Shown piece by piece: positions 13,173 through 23,204 of a DNA stretch of 64,000 nt. Made by a program: the position numbers and the translations under genes. Positions within the stretch are counted from its first letter, which is position 1. Every line of letters starts with the position of its first letter. The stretch is taken from NCBI RefSeq assembly GCF_017315725.1, contig NZ_JAFLRG010000001.1:3224001-3288000 (forward strand), read 5' to 3'. Below the pieces are notes generated by a model. It was not told where the DNA came from. It saw nothing but the letters and a program-made list of their open reading frames with translations, and did not search any database. Origin of the DNA: Trinickia acidisoli. Its GTDB lineage: Bacteria; Pseudomonadota; Gammaproteobacteria; Burkholderiales; Burkholderiaceae.

Positions 13173-14387
13173 TTGGCAACCGCAGAACTCGAAGGCAGGC
13201 ACCTGCTGCTCGGCATGACGGGCGGCATCGCTTGCTACAAGATCGCCGAACTCACGCGGCTGATGACCAAGGCGGGGGCGACCGTGCAGGTCGCCATGAC
13301 CGAGGCGGCAACGCAGTTCATCACGCCCGTCACCATGCAGGCGCTGTCGGGGCACCCTGTCTTCACGAGCCAGTGGGACGCGCGCATCGACAACAACATG
13401 CCGCACATCGACCTCTCGCGCGCGGCCCACGCGATCGTGATCGCGCCGGCTTCGGCCGATTTCCTCGCGAAGCTCGCGCATGGCCGAGCCGATGAGTTGC
13501 TCTCCATTCTGTGTCTCGCGCGCGAGTGCCCGCTGCTCGTCGTGCCCGCGATGAATCGGCAGATGTGGGCGAACCCCGCCACGCAGCGCAACGTCGCGCA
13601 GCTACGTGCCGACGGCGCCGTCATCCTCGGCCCCGACGCGGGCTCGCAAGCCTGCGGCGAAGTCGGCGAAGGTCGCATGATCGAGCCCGAGGCGGCCTTC
13701 GAAGCAATCGTCTCGTTCTTCCGGCCCAAGGTGCTCGCAGGCCGGCGCGTGCTCATCACGGCCGGGCCGACGTTCGAGGCGATCGATCCGGTGCGCGGCA
13801 TCACGAACCGCTCGAGCGGCAAAATGGGCTTCGCGCTCGCGCGCGCCGCGCAGCAGGCCGGTGCCGACGTCCGTCTGATCGCAGGGCCCGTCGCACTCGC
13901 TACGCCCTGGGGCGTCGAGCGCGAGGACGTCGAGACGGCGCAGCAGATGCACGACGCCGTCATGCAATCCGTGGCCGATTCCGACGTCTTCATTTCCGTG
14001 GCGGCCGTGGCCGATTGGCGCGTGGCGCAGACGAGCGAACACAAGATCAAGAAGACGGCAGCGCAGTCCGTGCCGTCCCTCTCGTTCGTCGAAAATCCCG
14101 ATATCCTTGCCACCGTCGCACGGCTGCCGAGCCCGCCCTACTGCGTCGGTTTCGCGGCGGAAAGCGGCGACCTCGAAAAGAACGGCGCACAAAAGCGCAT
14201 CAAGAAGAACGTCCCCTTGCTCATCGGCAATCTCGGCCCAGCCACGTTCGGCCGCGACGAGAACGAAGTCGTGCTGTTCGAAGCCACGGGCACGACGCGT
14301 TTGCCGCGCGCAGGCAAAGACGCGCTCGCGAGCATGCTGATTGCCGAAATTGCACGACGCCTACCCGATGCGAGCCTCATCTCGTGA
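13173..14387 (+). CDS. coaBC: Bifunctional phosphopantothenoylcysteine decarboxylase / synthetase
   Basis: CoaBC (Dfp) makes 4'-phosphopantetheine precursors of CoA. CoaB ligates cysteine to phosphopantothenate using CTP and CoaC decarboxylates the product with FMN. The CoaC half (about 1-185) has GMTGGIACYKIAELTR, the catalytic His in NNMPHIDLSR and VPAMNRQMW. The CoaB half has ITAGPTFEAIDPVR, NRSSGKMG and SVAAVADWR. I prefer the TTG at 13173, with GGAGG 5 nt upstream, which gives the usual MATAEL N-terminus. A GTG at 13155 is an alternative start. dut follows 112 bp downstream. Confidence 0.96.
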   Translation: MATAELEGRHLLLGMTGGIACYKIAELTRLMTKAGATVQVAMTEAATQFITPVTMQALSGHPVFTSQWDARIDNNMPHIDLSRAAHAIVIAPASADFLAKLAHGRADELLSILCLARECPLLVVPAMNRQMWANPATQRNVAQLRADGAVILGPDAGSQACGEVGEGRMIEPEAAFEAIVSFFRPKVLAGRRVLITAGPTFEAIDPVRGITNRSSGKMGFALARAAQQAGADVRLIAGPVALATPWGVEREDVETAQQMHDAVMQSVADSDVFISVAAVADWRVAQTSEHKIKKTAAQSVPSLSFVENPDILATVARLPSPPYCVGFAAESGDLEKNGAQKRIKKNVPLLIGNLGPATFGRDENEVVLFEATGTTRLPRAGKDALASMLIAEIARRLPDASLIS

Positions 14388-14499
14388 TGACGAAGCGCGA
14401 TGCCGCGAATCATCGGCTGAGCACGTGCCGGCATGTACTCGACATGTTGGCGGCTGAGCCGCACTGTCCCGACACGTCTGCCGAACCTACTCGAAACCT

Positions 14500-14946
14500 A
14501 TGAACCTCGACCTCAAGATTCTCGATGCGCGCATGCGCGACTACCTTCCCGCCTACGCGACGCCGGGCAGCGCCGGGCTCGATCTGCGCGCGTGCCTACA
14601 AGCGCCGATGACGCTCGAGCCTGGACAAACGGTGCTCGTGCCGACAGGCCTGGCGATTCACGTCGGCGATCCCGGCTTCGCTGCGCTGATCCTGCCGCGC
14701 TCGGGACTCGGTCATAAGCACGGCATCGTCCTCGGCAATCTGATCGGCTTGATCGACTCCGACTACCAGGGCGAGCTGATGATTTCAACGTGGAACCGCG
14801 GACAGACGACGTTCACGCTGAACCCGATGGAGCGCCTCGCGCAGCTCGTGATCGTTCCCGTCGTGCAAGCGCACTTCAACATCGTCGACGACTTTGCGCC
14901 GAGCGAGCGCGGAGCGGGCGGCTTCGGCAGTACCGGCAAGCACTGA
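14500..14946 (+). CDS. dut: dUTP diphosphatase
   Basis: dUTPase hydrolyses dUTP to dUMP and PPi, which keeps uracil out of DNA and supplies thymidylate synthesis. The protein has 148 residues and is a trimer in this family. The five motifs are visible: [44 protein letters not shown] and the C-terminal [12 protein letters not shown]. It follows coaBC, as in many proteobacteria, and ends at the shared terminator at 15008-15052. Confidence 0.97.
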   Translation: MNLDLKILDARMRDYLPAYATPGSAGLDLRACLQAPMTLEPGQTVLVPTGLAIHVGDPGFAALILPRSGLGHKHGIVLGNLIGLIDSDYQGELMISTWNRGQTTFTLNPMERLAQLVIVPVVQAHFNIVDDFAPSERGAGGFGSTGKH

Positions 14947-15007
14947 CCCACACGAGCCGCCCGAACAGCAGGCGGCCCATGGCGCTCACCGCTCTCGCGG
15001 CGAACCA

Positions 15008-15052
15008 AACGCAAAAACGGCGCTTCGAACCACGAAGCGCCGTTTTTGCGTT
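15008..15052. terminator. Bidirectional terminator between dut and clpA
   Basis: A perfect 20-bp inverted repeat (15008-15027 and 15033-15052) has a 5-nt AACCA loop. The arms carry AAAAA and TTTTT tracts on their outer sides, so it can end transcripts from both converging genes. Confidence 0.9.
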
Positions 15053-15082
15053 GGCGAACCCAGGACCGCCTGTTCTGCTGGC

Positions 15083-17380
15083 CTACTCGACTTCGACCGT
15101 CTCCGGATTCGGATTGCGCGGCGCGGCGTTCTCGTCGAACGTCAACTGCACCTTGTCGCTTTCGTCGACGTCGACGGTCACGCGGCCACCGTTCATCAGC
15201 TTGCCGAACAGCAGCTCGTCGGCCAACGCGCGGCGGATCGTGTCCTGAATCAACCGCTGCATCGGACGCGCGCCCATCAACGGATCGAAACCATGCTTCG
15301 CCAGGTGTTTGCGCAGTGCATCGGTGAAGAGCGCATCGACCTTCTTCTCGTGCAGTTGATCCTCGAGCTGCATGAGGAACTTGTCGACCACGCGCATGAT
15401 GATTTCTTCATCGAGCGAGCGGAAGCTGATGACCGAATCGAGCCGATTGCGGAACTCGGGCGTGAACATCCGCTTGATGTCGGCCATCTCGTCGCCCGTT
15501 TCGCGGCGCGACGTGAAGCCGATCGTGCCCTTCTGCATCGACTCCGCACCCGCATTCGTCGTCATGATGATGATGACGTTGCGGAAATCGGCCTTGCGAC
15601 CATTGTTGTCGGTCAGCGTGCCGTGATCCATCACCTGCAGCAACACGTTGAAGATGTCCGGATGCGCTTTCTCGATTTCATCGAGCAGCAACACGCAGTG
15701 CGGCTTCTTCGTGACAGCTTCGGTCAACAACCCGCCTTGATCGAACCCGACATATCCCGGCGGCGCGCCGATCAAACGGCTGACCGCATGCCGTTCCATG
15801 TATTCCGACATGTCGAAGCGAATCAACTCGATGCCGAGCGTGAACGCAAGCTGACGCGCGACCTCGGTCTTGCCGACACCGGTCGGGCCGGAAAACAGGA
15901 ACGCGCCGATCGGCTTGTCCGTTTTGCCGAGGCCCGCGCGCGCCATCTTGATCGCCGCGGACAGCGCGTCGATGGCCGGGTCTTGGCCGAACACGACAGC
16001 CTTCAAATCGCGGTCGAGCGTCTGCAGCTTGCTGCGGTCGTCCTGCGACACGCTTTGCGCGGGCACGCGCGCGATCTTGGAGATGATGTCCTCGATCTCG
16101 CCCTTGCCGATCGTCTTCTTTTGCTTCGACTTCGGCAAAATCCGCTGCGCCGCGCCGGCTTCGTCGATCACGTCGATCGCCTTATCGGGCAGATGACGGT
16201 CGGTGATGAAGCGAGCCGACAGCTCGGCGGCGGCCGACAACGCGCCGGACGAATATTTGACGCCATGATGTTCTTCGAAGCGCGACTTGAGCCCGCGCAG
16301 GATCGCGACGGTTTGCTCGACGGTCGGCTCCGTCACGTCGATCTTCTGGAAGCGCCGCGACAGCGCCGCGTCCTTTTCGAAGATGCCGCGATACTCGGTG
16401 AACGTCGTCGCGCCGATGCACTTGAGCGTGCCCGAGGACAACGCGGGCTTGAGCAGGTTCGAGGCGTCGAGCGTACCGCCCGATGCCGCACCCGCGCCGA
16501 TCAAGGTATGAATTTCGTCGATGAACAAAATCGCGTGCGGACGCTCCTTGAGCTCCTTGAGCACGGTCTTCAGACGCTGCTCGAAATCGCCGCGATACTT
16601 CGTGCCGGCGAGCAGCGCGCCCATGTCGAGCGAGTAGACCTGGGCATCGGCGAGAATGTCGGGCACTTCGCCGCGCGTGATGCGCCACGCGAGCCCCTCG
16701 GCGATGGCGGTTTTGCCAACGCCGGCCTCGCCCACGAGCAGCGGGTTGTTCTTGCGACGGCGGCAGAGCACTTGCACGACACGCTCGACTTCCGCCTCGC
16801 GCCCGATGAGGGGATCGATGCGGCCGTCCTTCGCCATCTGATTCAGATTCTGCGTGAACTGCGCGAGCGGCGTTTCCTTTTGCGACGCGGCGTCTTCCGC
16901 TTCCGCGTTCGTATCGCCGGTCTTGGCCGCATCGCTGCTGCTCGTCTTCGCGATGCCGTGCGAAATGAAATTCACGACGTCCAGACGCGTCACACCCTGC
17001 TGCTGCAGGTAGTAGACAGCGTGAGAATCCTTCTCGCCGAAGATCGCCACGAGCACGTTCGCGCCCGTGACCTCCTTCTTACCGTTCGAGGTCGACTGCA
17101 CGTGCATGATCGCGCGCTGAATCACGCGCTGAAAGCCGAGTGTCGGCTGCGTGTCGACGTCGTCGGTGCCGGGCACCGTCGGCGTGTTGTCGTGAATGAA
17201 GTTGCGCAGATTTTGGCGCAGATCCTCGATGTTGGCCGCGCACGCGCGCAACACCTCGGCAGCCGTCGGATTGTCCAGCAACGCCAGCAAGAGATGTTCG
17301 ACCGTAATGAACTCATGCCGCGCTTGGCGTGCTTCCATGAACGCCATGTGCAAGCTGACTTCCAGTTCCTGGGCAATCAT
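15083..17380 (-). CDS. clpA: ClpAP unfoldase subunit ClpA
   Basis: ClpA is a hexameric AAA+ unfoldase that feeds substrates, including N-degron proteins delivered by ClpS, to ClpP. The 765-residue protein has an N-terminal Clp repeat domain (about 1-145), then D1 with Walker A GEAGVGKT and Walker [11 protein letters not shown], and D2 with GPTGVGKT and [10 protein letters not shown]. The ATG at 17380 overlaps the clpS stop by 4 bp (ATGA), the usual coupling. Longer upstream reading is just clpS sequence in another frame. An additional ClpP is encoded at 44.2 kb in this window; the primary clpP is not here. Confidence 0.98.
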   Translation of the reverse strand: MIAQELEVSLHMAFMEARQARHEFITVEHLLLALLDNPTAAEVLRACAANIEDLRQNLRNFIHDNTPTVPGTDDVDTQPTLGFQRVIQRAIMHVQSTSNGKKEVTGANVLVAIFGEKDSHAVYYLQQQGVTRLDVVNFISHGIAKTSSSDAAKTGDTNAEAEDAASQKETPLAQFTQNLNQMAKDGRIDPLIGREAEVERVVQVLCRRRKNNPLLVGEAGVGKTAIAEGLAWRITRGEVPDILADAQVYSLDMGALLAGTKYRGDFEQRLKTVLKELKERPHAILFIDEIHTLIGAGAASGGTLDASNLLKPALSSGTLKCIGATTFTEYRGIFEKDAALSRRFQKIDVTEPTVEQTVAILRGLKSRFEEHHGVKYSSGALSAAAELSARFITDRHLPDKAIDVIDEAGAAQRILPKSKQKKTIGKGEIEDIISKIARVPAQSVSQDDRSKLQTLDRDLKAVVFGQDPAIDALSAAIKMARAGLGKTDKPIGAFLFSGPTGVGKTEVARQLAFTLGIELIRFDMSEYMERHAVSRLIGAPPGYVGFDQGGLLTEAVTKKPHCVLLLDEIEKAHPDIFNVLLQVMDHGTLTDNNGRKADFRNVIIIMTTNAGAESMQKGTIGFTSRRETGDEMADIKRMFTPEFRNRLDSVISFRSLDEEIIMRVVDKFLMQLEDQLHEKKVDALFTDALRKHLAKHGFDPLMGARPMQRLIQDTIRRALADELLFGKLMNGGRVTVDVDESDKVQLTFDENAAPRNPNPETVEVE

Positions 17381-17691
17381 GCTTCCTCCATCACGCATTG
17401 CAGCGGATGCCCTGCCTGCCGTGCGTGGGTAACAACTTGCTCGACCTTGGTCGCCGCGATATCCCGCGTATAGACCCCACATACCCCCCGCCCTTCGCGA
17501 TGCACCTTCAGCATGATCTGCGTAGCGGTCTCTCTATCTTTATTAAAGTATTCCTGCACGATCATCACGACAAATTCCATTGGCGTGAAATCGTCATTCA
17601 GTAGGACAACCTTATACATGGACGGCGGTTTCAGCGCTTTTTCCTGCCGCTCCAGTACGGTGCCATCCTGCTTGTCCGGGATAATCGCCAT
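17377..17691 (-). CDS. clpS: ATP-dependent Clp protease adaptor ClpS
   Basis: ClpS binds N-degron substrates and hands them to ClpA. The 104-residue protein has a flexible N-terminal arm, then [17 protein letters not shown] with the acidic pocket residues that bind the substrate amino terminus, and [16 protein letters not shown]. It is the first gene of clpS-clpA, with stop/start overlap ATGA. A TTGCGG-N16-TAGAAT element ends only 6 bp before the ATG, which implies a very short leader if it is used. Confidence 0.97.
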   Translation of the reverse strand: MAIIPDKQDGTVLERQEKALKPPSMYKVVLLNDDFTPMEFVVMIVQEYFNKDRETATQIMLKVHREGRGVCGVYTRDIAATKVEQVVTHARQAGHPLQCVMEEA

Positions 17692-17697
17692 ACACCC

Positions 17698-17725
17698 ATT
17701 CTAAACAACTCGGACGGGCCCGCAA
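17698..17725 (-). promoter_or_regulatory. Candidate clpS promoter
   Basis: Read leftward, TTGCGG (17720-17725), a 16-nt spacer and TAGAAT (17698-17703) resemble a sigma-70 promoter. Transcription would start almost at the clpS ATG (17691), leaving a nearly leaderless mRNA. Either the start site shifts or another promoter is used. Confidence 0.35.
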
Positions 17726-18015
17726 TCCTGCAAAAACCCGACCGACCAGTTGGTGGACCGGGCCGCCGCCGAGCGACGACCCATCGCGCATTCACGCGCG
17801 TCGATCGCCGGCTACTTCCCGCATCGTGCGCATCGTGCGCATCTCGCGCTCCGCCGCGCCCGCCGCCGCTTTCCTCGCGGCGGCCGAACGTCGCGGCCGC
17901 TTCGAGTATCGCACATAGCGTGCCGACTTTCCCGGCGCCGCGCCTGACGGTTCGCACGACGAAGCTAGAAGTCGCGCCGAGCTTAATTTGAGTCGATTAT
18001 GCGACTTTTCAAGAG

Positions 18016-18052
18016 CTCCCGCTTGCGCCACCGCACAAAAGGAAAGCGGGAG
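18016..18052. repeat. 9-bp inverted repeat upstream of the cold-shock gene
   Basis: CTCCCGCTT at 18016-18024 pairs with AAGCGGGAG at 18044-18052 across 19 nt. There is no T-run on either side. It lies about 55 bp upstream of the candidate csp promoter. Function unknown. Confidence 0.4.
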
Positions 18053-18107
18053 AAACCCTGAATTCCCGCACTCGACGCAACGCTCCAAGAAACATCTCAA
18101 AATTCAC

Positions 18108-18136
18108 TTGACACCTGCTTAAAGAGATCCAACAAT
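18108..18136 (+). promoter_or_regulatory. Candidate promoter of the cold-shock gene
   Basis: TTGACA (18108-18113), a 17-nt spacer and AACAAT (18131-18136) form a plausible sigma-70 promoter. It would give a leader of about 145 nt before the ATG, typical of cold-shock genes whose 5' UTR acts as a thermosensor. Confidence 0.5.
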
Positions 18137-18289
18137 CAAGCTGGCACTTTTTTTCAGCTAGCCGCAAGAAGTGGATGTACGAAAAAAAAATGCCGAGGTG
18201 AGCTAGTGCGGAGGGGGCGGCTGCATGAAGCGGCTGTCGAGCTTTTCGAGCGTGCTCGTGGTGGGACATGAGTTACAGGGGAAGTTGGT

Positions 18290-18496
18290 ATGGCAACTGG
18301 TACGGTCAAATGGTTCAATGACGCGAAAGGCTTCGGATTCATCACGCCCGACGAAGGCGGTGAGGATCTGTTTGCACACTTCTCGGCCATCCAAATGAAC
18401 GGTTTCAAAACGCTCAAGGAAGGTCAGAAGGTGAGTTTCGAGGTCGTTCAAGGACCGAAGGGCAAGCAAGCGTCGAACATTCAGTCTGCAGCTTAA
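18290..18496 (+). CDS. cspA: Cold-shock protein, CspA family
   Basis: This is a 68-residue single cold-shock domain protein that binds single-stranded RNA/DNA and acts as an RNA chaperone. RNP1 is KGFGFI and RNP2 is DLFAHF; the N-terminal GTVKWFN is diagnostic. It is a monocistronic gene with an upstream promoter, a leader of about 145 nt and a strong terminator immediately downstream. Bacteria of this group carry several csp paralogues, so the cspA label is by family, and whether this copy is cold-inducible is inference. Confidence 0.95.
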   Translation: MATGTVKWFNDAKGFGFITPDEGGEDLFAHFSAIQMNGFKTLKEGQKVSFEVVQGPKGKQASNIQSAA

Positions 18497-18521
18497 AACT
18501 GCTTCGACAGCAGCGCCTGTG

Positions 18522-18547
18522 AAAACCCGGCTTCGGCCGGGTTTTTT
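18522..18547 (+). terminator. Rho-independent terminator of the cold-shock gene
   Basis: A 10-bp stem AAAACCCGGC / GCCGGGTTTT has a TTCG tetraloop (18532-18535), and the T-run continues to 18547. It starts 25 bp after the csp stop. Confidence 0.93.
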
Positions 18548-18717
18548 CTTGTGCGAGCGCGAGCGGCCTCCAAGCCTTTGAAGGGCCCGCCGATACGAAT
18601 GCGGCGCGAATACATGGAATGTCGATTCGATCGCGGTGCGTCATTTCGGGCACCGTGCTCGGTCCGTTTGCTTGCGCCGACGACCGAACCGCTTGCAGTC
18701 GTCGGCGCTCAGGATTA

Positions 18718-20688
18718 TCAGTTCTGATAAACCCAAACGTTGCTGTAATACAAGCCGTCGGCCTGCCAGCCCAGCTTCACGAAACGCGAAACTTCCGCGT
18801 TCAATCCTTCCGTCGTGGCCTCACCGCCCTGCGCCGCCGCGGTGAAGGTTTCGGCGAATGCGTCGGTGCCTGCCGCTATCGGAAGCGTGGTGTAGTCGTT
18901 ATGGTAGTACGCCTCTTGCGGCGAGCCCCCGATCGCCGCAATCACCGCGCCGATCGTCACGCCGAAATTCGGCTTGGCCAAGTGCGTCATCAACGACGGC
19001 GCCGTCCAGTCCAGCGGCACGGTGGCTTGCGCCGCCGTGGCCTCGGAACCGCCGAGCGTCAGGAAATTGCTGACGACGTCGCTGCCGAGCGTCTGCCAGG
19101 GCACGATGGCCGCAGCGGCGGCCGCGACGTTCGGGGCGATGTTCATCACTTGCAACGACTGGCCGATCCGGGTGCCGGTCGTATCGAACAGTGTCACGGT
19201 GTAGACCGAGTACTGCGGCACCGACGCGACGTCGATCGGTTGCGGGGTGTAGTCGGCCTCGCCGTTCGGTGAGAACGAGCTTGTCCCGCCCGACAGCGAC
19301 ACCCAGTCCCACTTGTACGACGAGCTCGTACCGTTGGACTGAGCGCAGGTTCCGCAACCGGTCCAGGCTGCCGTCAGCGCGGTAGACGGAATCGTCAGGT
19401 CAAACGCCGAGTTGTCTAGACCCTGTGCCGTATTGAGCATGTAAAGACTGCCGCCGTTGATTCCGGCCCCTTGCACGAGCGCCGAACCGACTGCCGTCAA
19501 CGTCCCGCTCACCATTACCGCTTGCGGAATCTGGATATCGATGCCCGATTCGAAGCGGCCGTTGTTCGCGTCAGCCGCATCGGCGAACTGCTTCTTGCCG
19601 AGGAACGATGCGATATAGACATCGTATTGCTCCTGGTCGCCAATGATGTCCCACGTACCGTTCGGCAATTTCTGCACGAAATCGCTCGCGAAATTCGGCG
19701 TGCCGTCCGCGCTCACGTAGAGAAAATAGACGAGCGCGCCCGGATTGCTGATCGCCGAGAACGTGCCCGCCGGCAGGAATGCGACCGTCTTGGCGCCGAT
19801 CAGCGTCGCGGCGCTAAATAGGCCGCTATGACGCGTCTGCATCGTGGTGTAGCCATCGTTCAGGTAATTCGCGTCGATGGCGGTCGCGCACGACGCAGTG
19901 TTCTTCGCGATGCACTGCCCGAGCGACTGCACGAGTGCGGCCAGATAGTTGGCCGGTTGCGGCGGCGCCTGCAGCGTCGGCATGGTGCCGCTGTTGGGCC
20001 GGAGCTGAATCGCCGTGCCGGGATCGGCCAGGCTCGACAGTTGCAGCCCTGTGCCGCTTGCCGACGGTGCGATTTCGACGGAGTCGATCACCGCATCGGC
20101 GCCCGTCTGATTCGGCGTGAATGCGCCGCCGATCGGGTCGAACGTCGCGGGGGAAAGATTGTTCGCAGCGAGAATCGGCGCGAGCGCCGTATTGAGTTGC
20201 GTCACGGCCGCGGCCACCGCCGACGGCGAGATCGAACTCAACGCCGAGGTTGAGGCCAAGTCGCCGGGATTGCCGCTATCGGTCAGCTCGGCCGCCACCG
20301 CCGTCGTAAGCGTGGTCACGTTGGCCGTGATCGATGTAGCGCCGCTGGTCGTCGCGCTCGCGAGCACCGAGTACAGCGTCGAGCTGGCGCCGCTGCTATC
20401 GGACGCCGTGATGAGCAGCGGCGAGGTAAGCCCAGCGAGCTGAACGGAGTAGGCCCCGTTGCTGTCGCTCTTCGTCGTGACCGTCTTCCCGGTCGAATCC
20501 ATCACCGTGACGTTCGCGCCGGTGAGGGCATCGCCAACGGCTACCGTCCCGGTCATAGACGATGCGTTGATCGTCGAACCCGACGCGGCCGACGTCGAAC
20601 CGCCTCCACCTCCGCAGGCTGCGAGCGAGCCAATCAGCGCCGCGGCCAATATCAGTCTCACAACCCCGATATTACAAATTTTTTTCAA
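18718..20688 (-). CDS. Large lipoprotein with an N-terminal Ig-like/carboxypeptidase-regulatory domain
   Basis: I do not recognise a named family. The start is best set at TTG 20688, which has AAGGAT 6 nt upstream. It gives a standard lipoprotein signal MKKICNIG...LIGSLAAC, with the lipobox Cys followed by a Gly5 run; the residue after Cys is Gly, so outer-membrane sorting is likely. An ATG at 20736 would add a charged, non-signal stretch. The mature protein (about 630 residues) begins with a Ser/Ala-rich linker and a beta-sandwich-like segment (SMTGTVAVGDALTGANVTV...SNGAYSVQ) typical of carboxypeptidase-regulatory-like domains. The rest is low in charge, Ser/Thr/Ala-rich and has one CGTC pair. 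It stands alone between csp and icd. Confidence 0.8.
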   Translation of the reverse strand: MKKICNIGVVRLILAAALIGSLAACGGGGGSTSAASGSTINASSMTGTVAVGDALTGANVTVMDSTGKTVTTKSDSNGAYSVQLAGLTSPLLITASDSSGASSTLYSVLASATTSGATSITANVTTLTTAVAAELTDSGNPGDLASTSALSSISPSAVAAAVTQLNTALAPILAANNLSPATFDPIGGAFTPNQTGADAVIDSVEIAPSASGTGLQLSSLADPGTAIQLRPNSGTMPTLQAPPQPANYLAALVQSLGQCIAKNTASCATAIDANYLNDGYTTMQTRHSGLFSAATLIGAKTVAFLPAGTFSAISNPGALVYFLYVSADGTPNFASDFVQKLPNGTWDIIGDQEQYDVYIASFLGKKQFADAADANNGRFESGIDIQIPQAVMVSGTLTAVGSALVQGAGINGGSLYMLNTAQGLDNSAFDLTIPSTALTAAWTGCGTCAQSNGTSSSYKWDWVSLSGGTSSFSPNGEADYTPQPIDVASVPQYSVYTVTLFDTTGTRIGQSLQVMNIAPNVAAAAAAIVPWQTLGSDVVSNFLTLGGSEATAAQATVPLDWTAPSLMTHLAKPNFGVTIGAVIAAIGGSPQEAYYHNDYTTLPIAAGTDAFAETFTAAAQGGEATTEGLNAEVSRFVKLGWQADGLYYSNVWVYQN

Positions 20689-20837
20689 TTTCTTATCCTT
20701 TTTAGTATCGCTTGTCGTCGGCCGCGTCAGTCTCATTCGGCGCCGCCGAACGCAGATAACGTCACGGATTAGCAACGACTTGAATATTTTGCTAAACCCG
20801 CACAGGATGAAATCGAAAATCGCAAGTTGGGATACCG

Positions 20838-20874
20838 AAAAACAAACCCCGGAGACTCGCGCCCGCCGGGGTTT
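20838..20874 (-). terminator. Rho-independent terminator of icd
   Basis: AAACCCCGG (20844-20852) pairs with CCGGGGTTT (20866-20874). Read leftward, the stem is followed by a TTTTT tract (complement of 20838-20842). It lies 37 bp beyond the icd stop. Confidence 0.85.
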
Positions 20875-20910
20875 GCCGGATTGCTCCGGAACAGCTCGAA
20901 TTCGCAGTGT

Positions 20911-22167
20911 TTACATGTTCTCGATCAACACTTGACCGAAGCCCGAGCACGACACTTGCGTCGCGCCTTCCATCAAGCGCGCGAAGTCGTACGTGACGCG
21001 CTTTTGCAGGATCGACTTTTCCATCGACGAGATAATCGCATCGGCCGCTTCCGTCCAGCCCATATGGCGCAGCATCATCTCGGCCGACAAAATTTCCGAA
21101 CCCGGGTTCACGTAGTCTTTACCCGCGTACTTCGGCGCCGTGCCGTGCGTGGCTTCGAACATGGCCACGGAATCGGACAAGTTCGCACCCGGCGCGATGC
21201 CGATGCCGCCGACTTGCGCGGCCAGCGCGTCCGAAACGTAGTCGCCGTTCAAGTTCAACGTGGCGATGACGTCGTATTCGGCCGGACGCAGCAAAATTTG
21301 CTGCAGGAACGCGTCGGCGATCACGTCCTTCACGACGATATCGTTACCCGTCTTCGGGTTCTTGATCTTCATCCACGGGCCGCCGTCGACGAGTTCCGCG
21401 CCGAACTCCTTCTGCGCGAGCGCGTAGCCGTAGTCGCGGAACGCGCCTTCGGTGAACTTCATGATGTTGCCCTTGTGCACGAGCGTGACCGAACGACGAT
21501 CGTTGTCGATCGCGTACTGGATCGCCTTGCGCACGAGGCGCTCCGTGCCTTCACGCGACACGGGCTTGACGCCGATGCCCGACGTTTCCGGGAAGCGGAT
21601 CTTCTTGACGCCCATTTCCTCGCGCAAGAACTTGATGACCTTCTTCGCCTGCTCCGATTCGGCCGCCCATTCGATACCGGCGTAGATGTCTTCCGAGTTC
21701 TCGCGGAAGATCACCATGTTGGTCTTCTCCGGCTCGCGCACCGGCGAGGGCACACCCTTGAAGTACTGCACGGGGCGCAAACAGACGTACAGGTCCAGTT
21801 CCTGACGCAATGCGACGTTCAGCGAGCGGATGCCGCCGCCGACGGGCGTCGTGAGCGGGCCCTTGATCGAAACGACGTACTCCTTGAGCACTTGCAGCGT
21901 TTCTTCGGGCAGCCAGACGTCGGGGCCGTAAACCTTCGTCGCTTTCTCGCCCGCGTAGATCTCCATCCAGTGGATCTTGCGCTTGCCGCCGTACGCCTTC
22001 TCGACCGCCGCGTCGACCACCTTGATCATCACGGGCGTGATGTCGAAGCCGGTACCGTCGCCTTCGATGTACGGAATGATCGGCTGGTCGGAAACGTTGA
22101 GCGAAAAGTCCGCGTTGACGGTGATCTTGTCACCGCCCGTCGGAACCTTGATGTGCTGATACGGCAT
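20911..22167 (-). CDS. icd: NADP-dependent isocitrate dehydrogenase
   Basis: Icd oxidatively decarboxylates isocitrate to 2-oxoglutarate in the TCA cycle. The protein has 418 residues, the E. coli-type length. Visible are [10 protein letters not shown], the substrate loop [12 protein letters not shown] with the Ser that is phosphorylated in E. coli, [43 protein letters not shown] and the cofactor region [14 protein letters not shown]. It is a single-gene unit with its own terminator. A 14-bp palindrome (22446-22459) lies about 280 bp upstream. Confidence 0.98.
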   Translation of the reverse strand: MPYQHIKVPTGGDKITVNADFSLNVSDQPIIPYIEGDGTGFDITPVMIKVVDAAVEKAYGGKRKIHWMEIYAGEKATKVYGPDVWLPEETLQVLKEYVVSIKGPLTTPVGGGIRSLNVALRQELDLYVCLRPVQYFKGVPSPVREPEKTNMVIFRENSEDIYAGIEWAAESEQAKKVIKFLREEMGVKKIRFPETSGIGVKPVSREGTERLVRKAIQYAIDNDRRSVTLVHKGNIMKFTEGAFRDYGYALAQKEFGAELVDGGPWMKIKNPKTGNDIVVKDVIADAFLQQILLRPAEYDVIATLNLNGDYVSDALAAQVGGIGIAPGANLSDSVAMFEATHGTAPKYAGKDYVNPGSEILSAEMMLRHMGWTEAADAIISSMEKSILQKRVTYDFARLMEGATQVSCSGFGQVLIENM

Positions 22168-22607
22168 GATCGACTCCAGTGTTGGCTGTGCGGGTGGAAA
22201 GCAGTGATGCGCGGTAAGGCGCCGCCGGGCGCTTGTTCTTCCCGAGCGCTGACGCGCAACACGTGCCCAATCTTCGGTTCGGCGCGCTCGTTTCGCTGCC
22301 GAGCGAACGCGGCTGGATGGCTATTCTAGCCCACGTCGGATCGGCGGCGGCAGCGATGCGCGCCGGCGAATCGGCTCGGCCGCGGCGAGCACGCCGTTCT
22401 CGCGGCCAGCGCCGAAAATTCGGCAAGCGAGGCAGTCAGTCTTGGGTCTTATATAAGACAAAAGACTTAAGCGTTCCGTATTATGCATTAAGATTCCGCC
22501 ATTTGCCATAGAGGCGTCGGTGCGGCACGCGCCGCGTCGGCACTCGACGGCCGACTTCCTTCGCCTCCGGCGCCTCTCGTCGTCCGCACGCTGCCTCGCT
22601 CATCGCC
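22168..22607. other. Intergenic region between divergent icd and rluE
   Basis: This 440-bp stretch has no supported gene. It is GC-rich near icd and AT-rich around 22440-22500, where the palindrome at 22446-22459 and a TATTAT box (22480-22485) suggest the shared promoter area. Confidence 0.55.
22446..22459. promoter_or_regulatory. 14-bp palindromic operator candidate (icd/rluE)
   Basis: GTCTTATATAAGAC is a perfect dyad in an otherwise GC-rich intergenic region, between the divergent genes icd and rluE. Its symmetry and AT-rich core are typical of a GntR/FCD-type dimer site. The regulator is not identifiable from this window. Confidence 0.5.
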
Positions 22608-23204
22608 ATGCGCCTCATCGCTCTCAACAAACCGTTCGGTACGATCTGCCAATTCTCGGCGCACGAGACGCGTGCTTCGCTCGGCGATTGGGTCGAGGTG
22701 CCCGGCGTCTATCCGGCCGGTCGACTCGACGCCGACAGTGAAGGACTGCTGCTGCTGACCGACGACGGAGCCCTGCAGGCGCGCATCGCCGAACCGCGGC
22801 ACAAGCTCGTCAAACGATATTGGGCGCAAGTGGAAGGTGTACCCGACCAGGCCGCGCTCTCGAAGCTATCGGCGGGCGTGGATCTCGGCGATTATGTGAC
22901 GCGTCCGTGCCGGGTGCGCGCCATCGACGCGCCCGCTGCGCTCTGGCCGCGCGTCCCACCGGTCCGCTACCGGGCCGCCATCCCGACGAGCTGGGTCGAG
23001 CTTGCGATCACCGAAGGAAAAAATCGCCAGGTCCGCCGGATGACGGCCGCCGTCGGCTTTCCGACGCTGCGCCTCGTGCGCGTCGGAATCGGCCAGCTCG
23101 ACCTGAACTCGCTCGGGCTCCCGCCCGGCAAGTGGTGTGAGCTGCCGCCGCGCGCACCCTGGGACGGGTTGCCGCAGCGCGGCCGGCAGAAACACGCCGA
23201 ATAA
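22608..23204 (+). CDS. rluE: 23S rRNA pseudouridine synthase, RluE type
   Basis: This is a short RsuA/RluB/E/F-family enzyme without an N-terminal S4 domain, as in RluE (23S U2457 in E. coli). The 198-residue protein has the catalytic motif GRLDADSEGLLLLT with D41, the N-terminal NKPFGTICQF, and EGKNRQVRRMTAAVG near the C-terminus. It is divergent from icd, an arrangement also seen in E. coli, where rluE and icd are neighbours. Confidence 0.92.
   Translation: MRLIALNKPFGTICQFSAHETRASLGDWVEVPGVYPAGRLDADSEGLLLLTDDGALQARIAEPRHKLVKRYWAQVEGVPDQAALSKLSAGVDLGDYVTRPCRVRAIDAPAALWPRVPPVRYRAAIPTSWVELAITEGKNRQVRRMTAAVGFPTLRLVRVGIGQLDLNSLGLPPGKWCELPPRAPWDGLPQRGRQKHAE

Larger units (their letters stand above)
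17692..18289. other. Intergenic region between clpS and the cold-shock gene
   Basis: This 598-bp stretch has no convincing gene. From the left it holds the clpS promoter candidate, GC-rich unassigned sequence, a 9-bp inverted repeat (18016-18024 with 18044-18052, 19 nt apart), then the candidate promoter and long leader of the cold-shock gene. Confidence 0.6.

Noticed and set aside
14894..17473. 859-codon plus-strand frame opposite clpA/clpS
   Set aside because: Antisense to a certain ClpA gene; Arg/Asp-rich composition and no motifs.
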